Below the pieces are notes generated by a model. The model was not told the origin of the DNA. It worked only from the letters and a program-made list of their open reading frames with translations, and made no database searches. A program made the translations under genes and the position numbers. DNA of 64,000 nt, taken from NCBI RefSeq assembly GCF_965638725.1, contig NC_134951.1:105919811-105983810 (forward strand). The letters are read 5' to 3'. The DNA is from Aptenodytes patagonicus. Taxonomy: Eukaryota; Chordata; Aves; Sphenisciformes; Spheniscidae. This document shows, piece after piece, positions 26,701 through 41,130 of this stretch (position 1 is the stretch's first letter; each line of letters starts with the position of its first letter).

Positions 26701-29700
26701 CTGCATTGCATCTCCAGCATGGTAGAAGTCACTAGATATTTGTTACCCTCTCATTTTTGGACTCTAGTTTGTAACTCCTTGTGCATACTACATAAAGTTT
26801 CACAAAAGGATTCTTCCAATTACAGCTAGAAAAAGACCAACCCAATTCTCTCACAGTCTCCTTGCCTTCAAAGCTTATTCTCTGAAGATCTTCACACTTG
26901 CCTCACTTGTACACAGACACTGCCTTCCCCATACTCCTAGCATTCGCCATTTCTTTTGACAATACTTGTAAGGAAAACCTTCATGTACTCTTGAGCTACA
27001 CGTCATCTTTTGATCGTGAGCTATGTGTAGCTGAACACACAAAAGGAGCATTAAAACCCAACATACGAAAGGAGATAAGTAGGCATATTTTACGCTGACT
27101 TTTCTGTGTGGTGTAATCTAATGAGTCCAGCCCTCTCAGGCCATGCTACACTCTGTCCTTCAACTATAGTAGCACAGTTTGGTGTTTGTTCCTTACCACA
27201 ACAAACACTAGTGCCTTTTAGTAAATCCTATCGAACACATAACCTCTTACAAAAGTCCATGATCACACACATGTTCCCAATTTCATTGCCAGGAGATGGC
27301 AGCCAAGGAAATTAAGACATTAATATGCATAAAATTGCACTATTGAAACAAGTGCGTCTTGAACAGCTGCAAAGCGTTTAGGGGATACTCATTTCAGGTT
27401 GGCTTACCTTCATCCCTACATCTGAGCTGCAATAAGCCGATTTAACACTGCCCCGCACCCTCCAAAAGGAGGTCCGAACAGTCTAACTAAAATCTGTTTA
27501 AAAGCACATCTGCTCAATATTGCACCTTGCTCATGTACCTCTGGCACAGACTTTGCTTGCAATCCACTGCCGTCACAGACACCGAAACTCAGGTAAGATA
27601 CAACGTAAAGGAAGATGACATACTAAGCTATCTCAGAACCAGATATGCTGAATCTTCTTTGATTGAGCACAGTTCATGACAAAGAAATGTTCTCATCTCA
27701 ATCCTTGGAAAAACTCCTTGGCTTTCCATCAGCACTTATTCCCCAAAATAAGTAATTTAGTGCTTTGTTTGCTTTCAAAAGTGCAATTAAAAAAACCCTA
27801 ACCAAACCCACACACAGAAGCAGCTTATCAGGTACTTAAAATTGGTAATTTCTGGGTCAATAGTTCTCACCTGGTAAAATAACAGAGCTGGCATCTTCAT
27901 GAACTTCCATCTCTCCTTCTGTCTCATCTGTTGGGTTTTCAGATACTCGCTCCACATCTTCACTCAGCTGTGTAGTTAAAACAGTGGTTCAATTTCCAAA
28001 CATGCTCTCAACTTGCAATTGCTGGAATTTCTATGGTACAAATAAAAGAGGCTCCAACTAACCAAACACACAAAAACATGCCCCCAGTCCAAGAGCACCC
28101 AACATCTGTTCCACTTGTTCACAAGACAAGAGTCACATTTACATAGACCTACAGCTAAAAATTAAGTGACTTGCATGCTGCAAAAAGAGAAAGACAGCAC
28201 ATTAAATTTAACCTACTTCTACCCTGCTGCTTCAACAATATCACCTTTTCTTTCAAGATCAAAGTAATTGTTTCCCTGGCAGCTTCAGCTCACTTTAAAC
28301 CCCCAATTAGGGCAATGCCCTCTGAAATAAGCAGGAACTTTGATCTGTCACTCAAGAACGTGTTTTTAGGCATAAACAAACCACAGCACATACCAGCAAA
28401 CAGAGCATTAGCACTTCTTAATAAAGAGGTGCATAAAGAGCGAGCTGCATTTTGACAGGTATTAGGGCAAGGAACTCAAACGCAGTCTCAGCCACATAGG
28501 TAGGTGGGTCATTACAAGACAACAGTCAAACATCCCTACATTTCTGGTACTCATTTGAGCTCACTGTACATATTATTATATATTAGTGGTTATGCAACTA
28601 ATTAGTCTTCCGGTGTTTCTAAAACAGCAAGAGAGACCAGATGTTTTCTTGTTTTGCTATTCAGAGCTCTGGGCCCAAACTGCCAAGACACTCCCGTCAA
28701 AGTCAGAAGCTTGTCATATCAGATAGGCATCACAAGAGATCATGAAGCATTAGGCTTTTATTTTTATATGTATATATAAAAATGAAAATAAAAAGTGTCT
28801 CCTGTATGTTTTCCAAATTTCTTTCATGGCAGGGAATGACATACAAATTACAGCAAGGCAAACCGGGGCATAAGTTTACAGCATATCACGTGTTGCACAG
28901 TAACTGTCCAAACTAAACACTCAGCATCACCCACCTCATTAGGTACGGGAGATTAGCTTTGTTCCTATTTCAAGGAAAATGGTGCACAGTTAATGCAGCA
29001 GCCATACTGAATGCTATTAAACTTTACACCCCCAACTTACTCAACAGTAACATGCATGTATCCATAAGGAAGTGCTTTTCTTTCACCCAACTTTAATTCA
29101 GTATTGAAATGATCATCATCATACCATTAACAGATCATCATTTGCACTTATTAGGAAAGAGTCCACTCATTTTACATCTTCAAAGTCTGACGTAAAGTCT
29201 CCATCACCTCCTGCTGTATTTCTGTATTCATTTCCACCATGCAAAGCAAGTTACCCAGTTGTTTTTAAATTCCTTGCACATAAATAAAGCATGATTTCCC
29301 ATGGTGTGAGGCATGGAGTGAACAGGTAACTAATAGGCTAGACTCAGCTCATTTGCAGGAGACTTACTAGGGTCCAACCGAAGATACTTTTTTCAATTAT
29401 CTTCGTAAAATAAGGGAAAATTAAGACTCTGCTCCTTTTTGTAGAACCACACAAGTCCTATTTGTGTACCTGACCCAAAATAAACTATTCTGACACAGGA
29501 AGCGTATTCACTGAGCCTTTTGCACTGGTTAAGCTAAATCAGCTAAAAAGCCAGTTCGAATTATACTCATGCAAATTCCTTATACCAGAGCTAATCCAAG
29601 AAGTTTAACGTAAGTTACAAAGTCACTGCAGTTTCTCAGCTGACTCCCACACCTCTCTGGTTCAGCCACGGTTCCCCAGATACAGGCACCTCATCGACTG

Positions 29701-32026
29701 AGGTTATGTAGAGGGTAAGTGAATTCTATTCCTGATAGCAAGAAGATCCCAACACAAGTTTAAAGAAGGACACAATATGCAACATTTCTTATCCTCTCAA
29801 GAGGACCTACAGCAACTCTTCAACATGTAGGAGAAGAGAAAAAAAACCTCAGAAAATGTAACATTTCAGCATTCCTTAGAAACAAAACAAAAAACCCAAA
29901 CAATATGTGACTGTGGTTTTATTATCTCTGCTCACAAGGCAGACACAGCTGCATAAGCTTTTCACACATAAAACCAGTGAAGGACAGCTAGGCAACAGCA
30001 GGAGTGCTAACATTGCCTCAGGTGCAGTGAGTAGGTTGAGCTGATGTGTAAGACCCTCTAAAAAACAACTAATTTTACTGCGAATCCCAAACACCTGACT
30101 TGACAAGAGGCAAAGCTGCATAAACCCTCTGAGGCCACCAAGAGCCTAAGCGCTGTTCATGGCTCAGCCACCGCATTCTGAGCATACAGCATCCACAACA
30201 GTGACTCTACATGGCACGGCAGCGCAGACCTACAAACCCAACAATTCACAGATGTATTAAGCAAATCTTCTAACAACTGGGAAGCCAGCACAGCATTACT
30301 GCATGACAGCTGATTCTAGTTTCTCCACACTTGACAGAATCCCCAAATCAAGGCAACTGGCAACAGTGAACCTGGCATACGCCAATGGTGTTCACCCTCA
30401 CAGGCCAGCTCTCCCTACATCTTATTTTTGATAAAGAGGTGAAGCGTGGTGCTAATGCAGAAGGAACATAAACTTGCAGGGCAGTTAAGCTCGCAATAGG
30501 ATGCAGAGATAGGATAGGATGTCAAGAGCAGGAAGGGCATGAAACAGACCTTTGTTCAGCATTCCTCTGGGCTCTGCATGTGCAGCTGAGTGAGAAACAA
30601 CTGCAGGAGCCTGCTCGTGACCCGGCAGTTCCTTTTCAGTTGTGCACACAGAAAGGCACTGGACAAACAGAAGCTCAGAAAAGGCAATTCCAGACATTTC
30701 AGCATCCCTGCTAGGGGCAGGAGCATCACAGGCTGCCCCAGGTGCCGGAGAAGGGATGGAAACGCAGCCACTGCACTTGCACACCATCTAGACTTGTGCC
30801 ACGGAGTTTGGGACAGTCCCAAACACCCAGAGCAGTGTCAGCAGTGGCTGACACACAAGGCAGAAATGTAACACGCATAGTCCAGTCCATACTTCAGGCA
30901 TCAGTGTGACTTCATTAACTCTCTCAAGTACCTCCCCTAAATACAAACTCTTACACGAGTTGATTTCATCCTAATAATCACAGGATAAAACCTTCCTCCT
31001 GGATAAAACCCTCTTAAATAAAAGGAGAACTTGTCCATGTAGGCCTTTTGCTGGTCCACTGATTCATCACCTTCCAATGCCTTCTAGACTGGCAGGAAAA
31101 CCAGAAGCTGCAACAAAACAGGTAGTACTAAACTAAATTAGAACGTATTAAAACAGAGCCCCAAACTACCCATCACATGCAGAGGAAGCCAAACATCTGC
31201 ATTCCTTTCGCCTGCAAGATGCAAACAGAAGTGACGTGCTGCAAGTCTCCACCGCTGCTGAACTTGGCACAAATAGCTTGTATCTCTAGTAGGAGAGATA
31301 GGAACGAGCAAGGAATTCCGGTTGCTGGAGCCTGTACATTGATATGCAAACTAGGCGCTGCCTCGGGCTCTTGGCAGGATGATAGTGCGGCCTTCAGTTT
31401 CATATATGAGAGCTCTGGTACCAGAGTTGCTTCTCACGCTGACAGACCATCTCCTTGTTACGAAAGCCCCAGTTACAGAGCTCACCGGCCAGCTGTACCT
31501 AGCTCATGCAATTAAAAGTACTGCTGCCGATTATTTTAACCACTTTTAAAGGTGAAACATGAAACTAAGCACACCCAAAACACCCGTTTCTTTCTGGCAA
31601 GTGCAGATGCAACCTGACATCCCAGTTACCCGGCAGCAAGGAGGGCTAGGGGCAGCACCAGGCAGGCGACGGCACACAGCCTCACGGCGACACCCACCCG
31701 GCTCGGACGCGCTTCAGCCGATCCAGGCGGGCCAGAAGGGGCACGTTAAGCTGTGGAGGGCTCCGTGCGGCAGGCGACCCGCTTCGCCTGGGCTCTCTGC
31801 CCCCGGCCAACCCCGCCGAGCCGCAGAGCCAGAGACCGGAGTCGAACTGAGCTCAGGGCGACAGCGTTGAGCGTAACCGCCTGGCGAGCGGCCAGCCCCG
31901 GGTCGAGCATCGGCGCCCGGGGGGCTGCTCCGGCCCCTACCGGAGAGCGGGGGCCCGCCGCCCGCTAGCCCTACCCCGGCCCCCTCGTACCTCCTGGTAG
32001 GATGCGGAGACCTCTGGTCTTAGCAT
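9136..32026 (-). CDS. PACC1: PACC1 (TMEM206), proton-activated chloride channel, complete
   Basis: PACC1 forms a trimeric acid-opened chloride channel at the plasma membrane and in endosomes. Eight minus-strand exons join in frame: 31991-32026, 27871-27967, 26036-26245, 23604-23758, 21427-21569, 14295-14439, 11112-11216 and 9136-9297. Together they total 1,053 nt, or 350 residues, the same length as the human protein. TM1 is about residues 64-86 ([21 protein letters not shown]). The extracellular domain carries the sequons N156 (NYT), N163 (NQT) and N191 (NGT). TM2 is about 303-320 ([16 protein letters not shown]). The lysine known to set anion selectivity is at 319, the human position. The C-terminus is basic (KIRKRHLKR) and ends HIS-stop. 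Start codon: the N-terminus [15 protein letters not shown] aligns with human MIRQERSTSYQELSE. It is divergent from NENF and convergent with PPP2R5A. Confidence 0.98.
9298..11111 (-). other. PACC1 intron 7
   Basis: A 1.8-kb intron with a GC-rich patch at about 10,020-10,320, where several frames stay open at once. That is expected of GC-rich non-coding DNA. No family recognised. Confidence 0.85.
11112..11216 (-). CDS. PACC1: PACC1 coding exon 7
   Basis: A 105-nt exon encoding exactly 35 residues, [20 protein letters not shown] to [12 protein letters not shown]. This is the end of the extracellular domain before TM2. The acceptor is tctccag and the donor GAT|GTGAGT. Confidence 0.97.
11217..14294 (-). 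other. PACC1 intron 6
   Basis: A 3.1-kb intron with a 14-base T-run near 11,641. No gene or recognisable mobile element was seen. Confidence 0.85.
14295..14439 (-). CDS. PACC1: PACC1 coding exon 6
   Basis: A 145-nt exon encoding [37 protein letters not shown] and ETVEFKQE. The donor is GAG|GTAAAA, continuing into a 14-A run, and so lacks the usual +5 G. Confidence 0.96.
16842..16886 (-). mobile_element. 45-bp remnant of an ERVL-like LTR 3' end
   Basis: The sequence begins tgtcgtggtttaat and runs to the cagccgc motif. It matches the reverse complement of the last 45 bp of the LTR at 22079-22604 with one difference, then homology stops abruptly. It is either an LTR that lost the rest by deletion or a captured terminus. 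It is closer to that LTR than to its neighbour at 17840. Confidence 0.75.
17746..17769. repeat. Poly(A) run, 24 bases
   Basis: 24 consecutive A followed by gagaaaagcc. It lies about 70 bp left of the solo LTR at 17840. It could be a retroposed tail or simply a homopolymer; no attached element was recognised. Confidence 0.95.
17840..18393 (-). mobile_element. Solo LTR, ERVL-like, minus strand
   Basis: A 554-bp LTR with TG...CA ends. Read on the minus strand it starts tgtcctggtttcgg and ends ttaaaccacaaca. It shares most of its length with the LTR at 22079-22604, including the blocks around ctggccagagggacattcc and gtcatgctcagtacataaac. Flanking 5-bp duplications are tctgt (17835-17839) and tccgt (18394-18398), with one mismatch. 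Five-base duplications fit class III (ERVL) elements. No gag or pol lies beside it, so it is a solo LTR. Its strand matches PACC1, so its ATTAAA signal (complement of 17964-17969) is in sense with that gene. Confidence 0.9.
21427..21569 (-). CDS. PACC1: PACC1 coding exon 5
   Basis: A 143-nt exon encoding [19 protein letters not shown] through [14 protein letters not shown] plus two bases of a serine codon. The acceptor is gcttacag and the donor AACAG|GTATGT. It lies between two oppositely oriented solo LTRs, at 22079-22604 and 17840-18393. Confidence 0.97.
22079..22604 (+). mobile_element. Solo LTR, ERVL-like, plus strand
   Basis: A 526-bp LTR starting tgtcctggttttgg and ending ttaaaccacgaca, flanked by perfect 5-bp duplications gtagt (22074-22078 and 22605-22609). 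A TATA-like acataaa lies in the central block (about 22334), ATTAAA is at 22466-22471, and a TTA/TCA microsatellite spans about 22419-22455. No internal viral genes adjoin it. It is antisense to PACC1. Its intact duplication and few indels suggest it is younger than the 17840 copy. Confidence 0.94.
22419..22455. repeat. TTA/TCA trinucleotide microsatellite inside the LTR
   Basis: Reads tattattattattatcatcat and continues as att/atc units. The corresponding part of the minus-strand LTR has a shorter ataataataatgat tract near 17990-18003, so this tract varies between copies. Confidence 0.85.
23604..23758 (-). CDS. PACC1: PACC1 coding exon 4
   Basis: A 155-nt extracellular-domain exon: [18 protein letters not shown], then [19 protein letters not shown] and TNQTM. 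It holds two N-glycosylation sequons and two cysteines. The acceptor is caaaacag and the donor ATG|GTAATA. Confidence 0.97.
23759..26035 (-). other. PACC1 intron 3 with a CR1 fragment
   Basis: A 2.3-kb intron carrying a 205-bp CR1 3' end at 25674-25878, in the same orientation as PACC1. Nothing else recognised. Confidence 0.85.
25674..25878 (-). mobile_element. CR1 LINE 3' end fragment
   Basis: Starts with tcatagaatcatagaatca, the reverse complement of the 3'-terminal octamer repeats of CR1, followed by the conserved ggttggaaaagacctctaag block. Homology stops after ttcagtaaagaaatttt, a 5' truncation typical of CR1. It lies in PACC1 intron 3, sense to the gene. Confidence 0.95.
26036..26245 (-). 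CDS. PACC1: PACC1 coding exon 3 (TM1)
   Basis: A 210-nt exon with [13 protein letters not shown], the whole first membrane helix and the start of the extracellular domain ([18 protein letters not shown]). The acceptor is tggttccag and the donor CCTG|GTAAGA. Confidence 0.97.
26246..27870 (-). other. PACC1 intron 2
   Basis: A 1.6-kb intron between exons 2 and 3. AT-rich, with no recognisable element. Confidence 0.85.
27871..27967 (-). CDS. PACC1: PACC1 coding exon 2
   Basis: A 97-nt exon from [15 protein letters not shown] to SSVILP plus one base. This is the acidic cytosolic N-terminal segment, less conserved than the rest. The acceptor is tacacag and the donor CCAG|GTGAGA. Confidence 0.95.
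27968..31990 (-). other. PACC1 intron 1
   Basis: A 4.0-kb first intron. It has AT-rich sequence near 28,560-28,800 with short tata repeats, and grows CpG-rich from about 31,640 towards exon 1. No other gene seen. Confidence 0.85.
31991..32026 (-). CDS. PACC1: PACC1 coding exon 1
   Basis: The 12-residue start exon encodes [12 protein letters not shown], with donor GAG|GTACGA. It lies in CpG-rich sequence. The frame is open further upstream, but only non-ATG codons could start it, and homology places the start here. Confidence 0.95.
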
Positions 32027-32227
32027 GGCATCGGCGGAGGGCGTCGGGGAGCGGCCGCCGCGGGGGCCGGGAGGCAGCCCAGCCGCACCGCAGGGGACGG
32101 GACGGCGACACCGCGGCCGAGGCGAGCCGCCCTGCCCGGGCAGGGCCACGCAGGCGCCGGGACCCCCCACCCGCCCGCCGGCTGCTTCCCGCCCCGGCGC
32201 CGCGGCCTCGCGGCAGAGGCGCGGGGG

Positions 32228-32244
32228 CTGCTGGGAGGCGTAGT
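32228..32244 (-). promoter_or_regulatory. ZNF143/THAP11-like binding site upstream of PACC1
   Basis: On the minus strand the sequence is actacgcctcccagcag, close to the known ACTACAATTCCCAGCA-type motif bound by ZNF143 and THAP11 at housekeeping promoters. It lies about 200 bp upstream of the PACC1 ATG. Binding is inferred from motif likeness only. Confidence 0.6.
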
Positions 32245-32450
32245 CCGGCGCGAGCTGCTGTAACGGCCGCCCGGCGACCGTTGAAGCCAGGCAGCGCCGC
32301 TGGGCTGTGGGGAGGGGGCCGGGCAGCGGGCAGCTGCCTGCCGCTGAGCTCGGACCTCACCTCAGCGGCAGGCAGCGAGGAGGCCCTTGGCGTGCCGGGG
32401 GTCGCCGGCAGCCGCCCCGGCGATAACCACCCTCGTTTATCCGCGTCCAG

Positions 32451-34869
32451 GCTGTAGGGGACGGAGCTTTGAAAAGCACTAGATGCTACAAGGTTCGCAA
32501 CGCCATCGAGGGGTCGGGTCTTGTTTCAGCTTCCAGAGCTTGCTTAGCCATTTTTGCCGAGCTCTCTTGCTCTAGGCAGCATGAAGCCGTCGAATGCAGT
32601 GCGGTTGCTCATGGCACGCATAAGCGGGTTTTTTATAAGGTTTATAGGAACGTTCCACTCTACGGAAAGCACAGAAGTGTGCTGTGTAGTGACACGGAAA
32701 TGAGAGTCTGCACCACACACATCACAACACAAACTCTCCTATGCAAGAATGAACTAGATTGGAAAAACAATTTAAAACAATTTTGCCAGCTCTCCCCAAG
32801 ATGCACACCATTACTTTTTTTAAATTATTTGTCTTTTTTGCTGCTCAAGGCTGCTAGCAGAACACCAAAACAACAGACTTGCTTGGCAACCAGACAAAAC
32901 TTCTGCAGGGCTCCTACGAAGACCCAACCACGCTGTGCTGGCAGAGGAGCAGCAGCAGTGGGGCGCTCTGGGAAGATAAAAGCCAAAACCATGTAAGAGC
33001 TGACTCATGAGCCATCCATCCATCCACAAATACCTACGCAGCTATTTTTCTTCCCCAGCATGGAAGTAATTGTTAATGTTTCATCATCAAGAAAAAGCAT
33101 GCATAACATGTCTTGCATTGAGATGCAACACTGTAGTGGAGTCCCTGCTCAGCAGATCATTTCCTTATGCCTAAGACCCACACCTAGTAAGTTAATAACC
33201 AAGGTTTAAAGTCCTCTGACAACAACAATCCTAATATACAGCTTCTCCTTTCAGAAAGAAAATATTTTAGTTCTTATTATTAACTTTTCAGATGTCTGTG
33301 GTTCAAAGGCAGGCTCTAACGCGTCCCCAAATCAGTAACACTTCAGACAGATGTTGGCTTGCATTCAGCACTTGCAGCCTCCCCCCGGGGAGACACTAAG
33401 AAATAATTGTTTCAGAATAAAAGGTAAATCTATAATGTGACTTGAACCAAACTGACAAATTAGACTTTTGCATATTTCCCAGCAGCATGGGTCTCTGCGG
33501 CAAGTCATGCAGGGTATTTGCAGAGTAACCAGGCAAATGCCAGAGCTCGCTCTTGTGCGTAACGGGAGCATTCAGGAGCTGTTTTGTCCAAAGACTTACT
33601 AAAGGTCTCTTTTCTGCTTGACATTTCATAACTGTCTTGTGGCGTGTGGAGTCAGCAAACGGATGTGATGGACAGCCAGGGTGGGAAGCCTGTTCTTAAG
33701 CCCAGCTATTGTTTAGGCAGTGTAGGCAAACTTCATCGCTTAAGGAGAATCACAGTAACGACCTTGTAAACCTTCACCCTAATGGGACCAATACTCGGCT
33801 TGCCACACCAGGTAACCTCCCAGATGGCCGCAGCAACTCACTTTCCCCGTGCCCTGGCTCTGCAGGCTTGGCCCAGCTCCTCACACGGGGACGTGGCTCA
33901 TTGGTCGTCACCCCCATACTGTGGTGACATGCCCTCCCTCACTCCCCTGTGCTTCTCATCTTGTGCTGCTTTTGTCATCCAGAAGAGAACTATGGAGACG
34001 TTGCTTTGGATTAGCTACTTCAGCTCTGGTTACACTGATGTACAGAAGTGTCTTTGGACAGCCTGTGGAAAAGGGTGCTACCCCAGGCAACATGGAACAG
34101 GCGTCCTCTGAGATGGACATACAGATTTTACACAGAATAGTTTATAAACAATCCTTAAAACAAAGCTCAAACCCATTTCTATCTCCCATTTACTGTCCAG
34201 ATCCTTCTCCAAACTGTTCCGCTTTCACAAAACACTGTACAAGGAGCGGAGATACCAAACAGGGATTTGAATTACAGCACGGTAGTCAGGATGACAGGGT
34301 GCTGCAGCATCAAACAGCCAGGCTTTAAATCCTTCGAGTACTCACTTGCCAGCACTACAGTGAGGGATGTGATACATGTATCTAAATTGTAAAAAGTTTC
34401 TAATTTTCCTAATTCCATACCGAATTACAAACACCAAACTGCTTATTCTTCTGCCAGCCCAGAATGTTTCCCTGTGCTCTATTTATAGCATGGGGAAATC
34501 ACGTCATTTGAAAATTTTCTATTTATTCTCTCCTTCCTTAGGCTAAAAAGTTTGGGGTTTTTTTAAGTCATAAAGACGAAGCCTGCCCTACGTGTGCTGA
34601 TCTTGTGAATAAACATTTAAAACATCAAGCAGAGAAACTTCAGAGGGGAAGGATGGAAATTGAGGAGTCTCTCACTAGCAGATGCCCGTTACGGTGCCGG
34701 CTGCGCATCCCGCATGGAGGAGCGCTCCCCCACCTGCAGCCCTGGCCTCTAATGACTCTTCCTCGGAGCAGCGCCGGGCACTTCACCAGTGGTTGTTTAA
34801 TTTCAGTGCACATGCGCCTTGGCTTAAGCTCTCCCCACGTACTTTCATTTAACCAAACGACCAAGGCGC
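32451..34869. other. Spacer between divergent PACC1 and NENF promoters
   Basis: About 2.4 kb of ordinary composition between two CpG-rich blocks. It has a short catc repeat at about 33,015-33,028. A long open stretch at 33,849-34,328 lacks an early ATG and resembles nothing I know. No gene was recognised; 5' UTR or promoter sequence of either neighbour may extend here. Confidence 0.7.
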
Positions 34870-34992
34870 CGGGTTAGGAACCCGCTCCCGCCCGTGGGCC
34901 CGGTTGCCCGGGGCCGGGGGACGAGCGGGGCCCGGAGCCACCGCCCCCGGCGGCGGGGGCTGGAGGCGGGACCGCCGCCCGTCCGCCGCGGC

Positions 34993-38551
<3,559 letters not shown>

Positions 38552-38676
38552 GGAACACTTTTGTACCTAGAGAATGCCTGAGGAGAGGCACGATAGAATA
38601 TTAGATTGATTCCCTACGTTCTGGAGTTCGTTACAACAATAGCTATCATGAGTCAGTTTTCTGTTTAGAAAATATA

Positions 38677-38694
38677 TATGTGTGTACACACATA
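38677..38694. repeat. Perfect 18-bp palindrome TATGTGTGTACACACATA
   Basis: An inverted repeat centred at 38685/38686, in the presumed NENF 3' UTR. It could form a short hairpin in RNA, or be a chance alternating purine-pyrimidine tract. Confidence 0.9.
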
Positions 38695-39225
38695 GTTTAC
38701 ATAGTGTTTGTCCTTCCAGGAAACAAACAGATCTATATTAGTGTCATACACTTGAGCTCTTTGCTCTGAATTATGGGAATTATTATTTCATATGAAAGTT
38801 CTTTCTGCCTGGATTTCTCTGTTTACAAGTGTGTAACGTAAAATTACATTTCTCAGAAGAGATAAGGAAATTTTTAGTAGCTGAAACATGACTGGTCTTT
38901 TTGTAAATCCCAAGTTGTTTCCCACTCCTTGGAAAAGTGTGAATGCATTATCTGGACAAGCTAACATCAATTCTCTGTCCTTCAAGTGAGTGTAAGTATC
39001 ACACGTACAAAGAAGTGTAATAGAGGCTTACATTTTAAAAAGCATTGTGGGATTTAATATTTGATAGGTTTGAGAATATTGGCTATAAAACCACTCAATC
39101 TCTTAAAATGCAGTTACTGTGGAATATTTATGCAAAGCCTACAGCTGTAAACCAAGAAAAATAAATTTTTTTTCCCCATGAGAACTACTGTGACATTAAG
39201 TAACACTTATTATATGTTAGTTTTG

Positions 39226-39231
39226 AATAAA
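39226..39231 (+). promoter_or_regulatory. NENF: Candidate poly(A) signal for NENF
   Basis: AATAAA within ttttgaataaatgacac, with T-rich sequence downstream (aatttttttaag). A second AATAAA lies 66 bp upstream at 39160. Confidence 0.5.
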
Positions 39232-39250
39232 TGACACTTTAATTTTTTTA

Positions 39251-41130
39251 AGTAATTATCAAAGATGTCACCTATATTAGATTATGATGATTTCCTTCTA
39301 GCTTCCTCCACTCTGACAAGAAAAGGAAGTGATAGCCCAATGCTTACTGCATACTTTTACTGCACAAGTTTATTACAGTAGTTTAGTATCCTGTGGATAT
39401 TGTTAGCATCTTTATATTGACAATTTGAGCTCTCATTTTTAATTTCTCTTAGTTTTTCTTTGTTCTTACTCTGGCTTCATCATTGCTGTTGCACTGAAGT
39501 GTGCATTCGTATGTTCCTCTTCCTTTTAACCTAATATAAAACTGCAGATCCTGTAGGGTGAAAGCAGACCCCCTTTATCGAGTTTCTCTGGCAGTCTTTC
39601 AGCAACAAGAGGACTGTAAAAGCATGTACTATATAAATCGCTGCTAACCACTGACTTTCACTAACTTAAGTAGAATGTAAATTGTCATTTATGTGGATTT
39701 ATCTGACACTGTGACAGGTTGAATTGACATGGAAAAACTGAGCAGCTGCTCCCAATTCTATGTTAATAATATAGATATAATAAAAATACAATTCTGTATT
39801 TTGTTCTATTTCTTTAGCATTTTGGCTATTTTTCTTTGAAGGAAAGATTTTATTAGATGATTCTCCACTTTATGGTTTGCAGGGACAACTGCCTGTCAGT
39901 TGTGTAACTAGAAAAGCTGTTTCTATTTATTTGTTCTTTCTTTCACAATGTTACAGATTTTACTCTAAACTTGTTTTGTGTCTTACCATTAGACCACTTA
40001 ATTTGCAGGAGGGACTCCATGGGCCCCCTGCTGTCGGATGGTGCTCTGGGGTGGAATAAATAATTTAGCATCTAAGAAAATACTGTTGTTTCAGAGAATT
40101 ATTATTATTGTTACTGCTGACCTTTTGATTAGATACCAACAGCAGCTGGGAGCTGGCCTCTTGATGATGCCTGCCTGCAGGTATGGGTGTATACCTGCCA
40201 TCTTTATGGGAATGCACGTGGGTTTGGTGGTAATGGTGGTTGTTCTTTAGCCAGCATTTCGCAAATAACTTTCCAATGCCTACTGTTTTTTTCCCCTTCT
40301 CTTCCCTTCCTTGCATGCTTCCTTATGGGGCAGCTTCAATAGCTGTGCTGCTGTGATTACTGTAATAATTTTGGCTTCATCTGGGATCAGCAGACCCAGC
40401 TGCATTTCAAAAATGTTGTAGCTCAATTGTAACTCATCACCACTGAGTGGCTTAGTGTTACTATTCTCTCCCTGCTTTTCCTATTCATGCTATGAAGGTC
40501 ACCTTTGCTGATCTTGAAGCGGATAACAGCTTCTATTTGTACTGTATTTCAGGCACGTGTCAGTGAGGAAACCCTCCTGTTGCAACAGGAAATGGTGATA
40601 CAAATCCCACTCTTGTAGTGCGAGATCCTTGCGAATCCAACCTGCCCTCACTCATGTCTGTGAACAGAGGGAGATGCTCTAGTCCTTCCTTTCCGTTATT
40701 AAAGACAAGATTATCACAGCTGAGTGCATTTTAGAATGCAAAGTCTTTCCTTTTTGTTTTTATTTCAGTTTGGGAACTGAAGGACTCACATTTACTCACT
40801 TCCTAGGCTATTTCACTTGAGGTTCCAACTCAACAGAACAGCGTTATATGATAATAAGGCTTTAAGCGGGCATATATCCTTAACACATTTTCACTGACTA
40901 CTTTTCAAAAATTGTCAGAGTACTACAGTATTTCTTTTAGTGTTAATTTAGTGACACTATTTTATGTCTAAGGTTGTTACTTGCCAACAGCCTGAAATAT
41001 ATTTTGCTTAAAAGCAAACTGTCTGCTATGGTTGTTTTGTTCAGTAAGTTGCATTTCCCTGACCTCTGTATTATTCCAGTAAGACAGGTGTCCTCTCAAT
41101 CTATAAATTGCACAAAAGAAGCAAGCTGTG
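39251..41130. other. Intergenic sequence after NENF
   Basis: AT-rich sequence between the inferred NENF end and the CR1 copy. Further AATAAA-like signals occur near 39,778 and 40,055. No coding exon or known repeat was recognised. Confidence 0.7.

Larger units (their letters stand above)
31640..32450. promoter_or_regulatory. PACC1: CpG-rich promoter region of PACC1
   Basis: A dense run of CG dinucleotides surrounds PACC1 exon 1, sharply different from the AT-rich flanks. No TATA box is obvious upstream of the start codon on the minus strand. The transcription start cannot be placed exactly. Boundaries were judged by eye. Confidence 0.8.
38552..39250 (+). other. NENF: NENF 3' UTR (end estimated)
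   Basis: AATAAA occurs at 39160-39165 and 39226-39231, about 610 and 675 nt after the stop, each with T-rich sequence following. Either could set the transcript end. The UTR contains a perfect 18-bp palindrome at 38677-38694. Confidence 0.55.

Noticed and set aside
31937..32170. Upstream in-frame extension of PACC1 exon 1
   Set aside because: The frame is open upstream, but the extension begins at a GTG, not an ATG. The N-terminus [12 protein letters not shown] matches known PACC1 starts, so the downstream ATG is used.
32002..32457. Long proline/arginine-rich open frames around the PACC1 CpG block
   Set aside because: Several frames on both strands stay open because stop codons are rare in GC-rich DNA. 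No homology seen.
33849..34328. 159-codon open stretch between PACC1 and NENF
   Set aside because: Starts with GTG, has no early ATG and resembles no family. Not supported as a gene.
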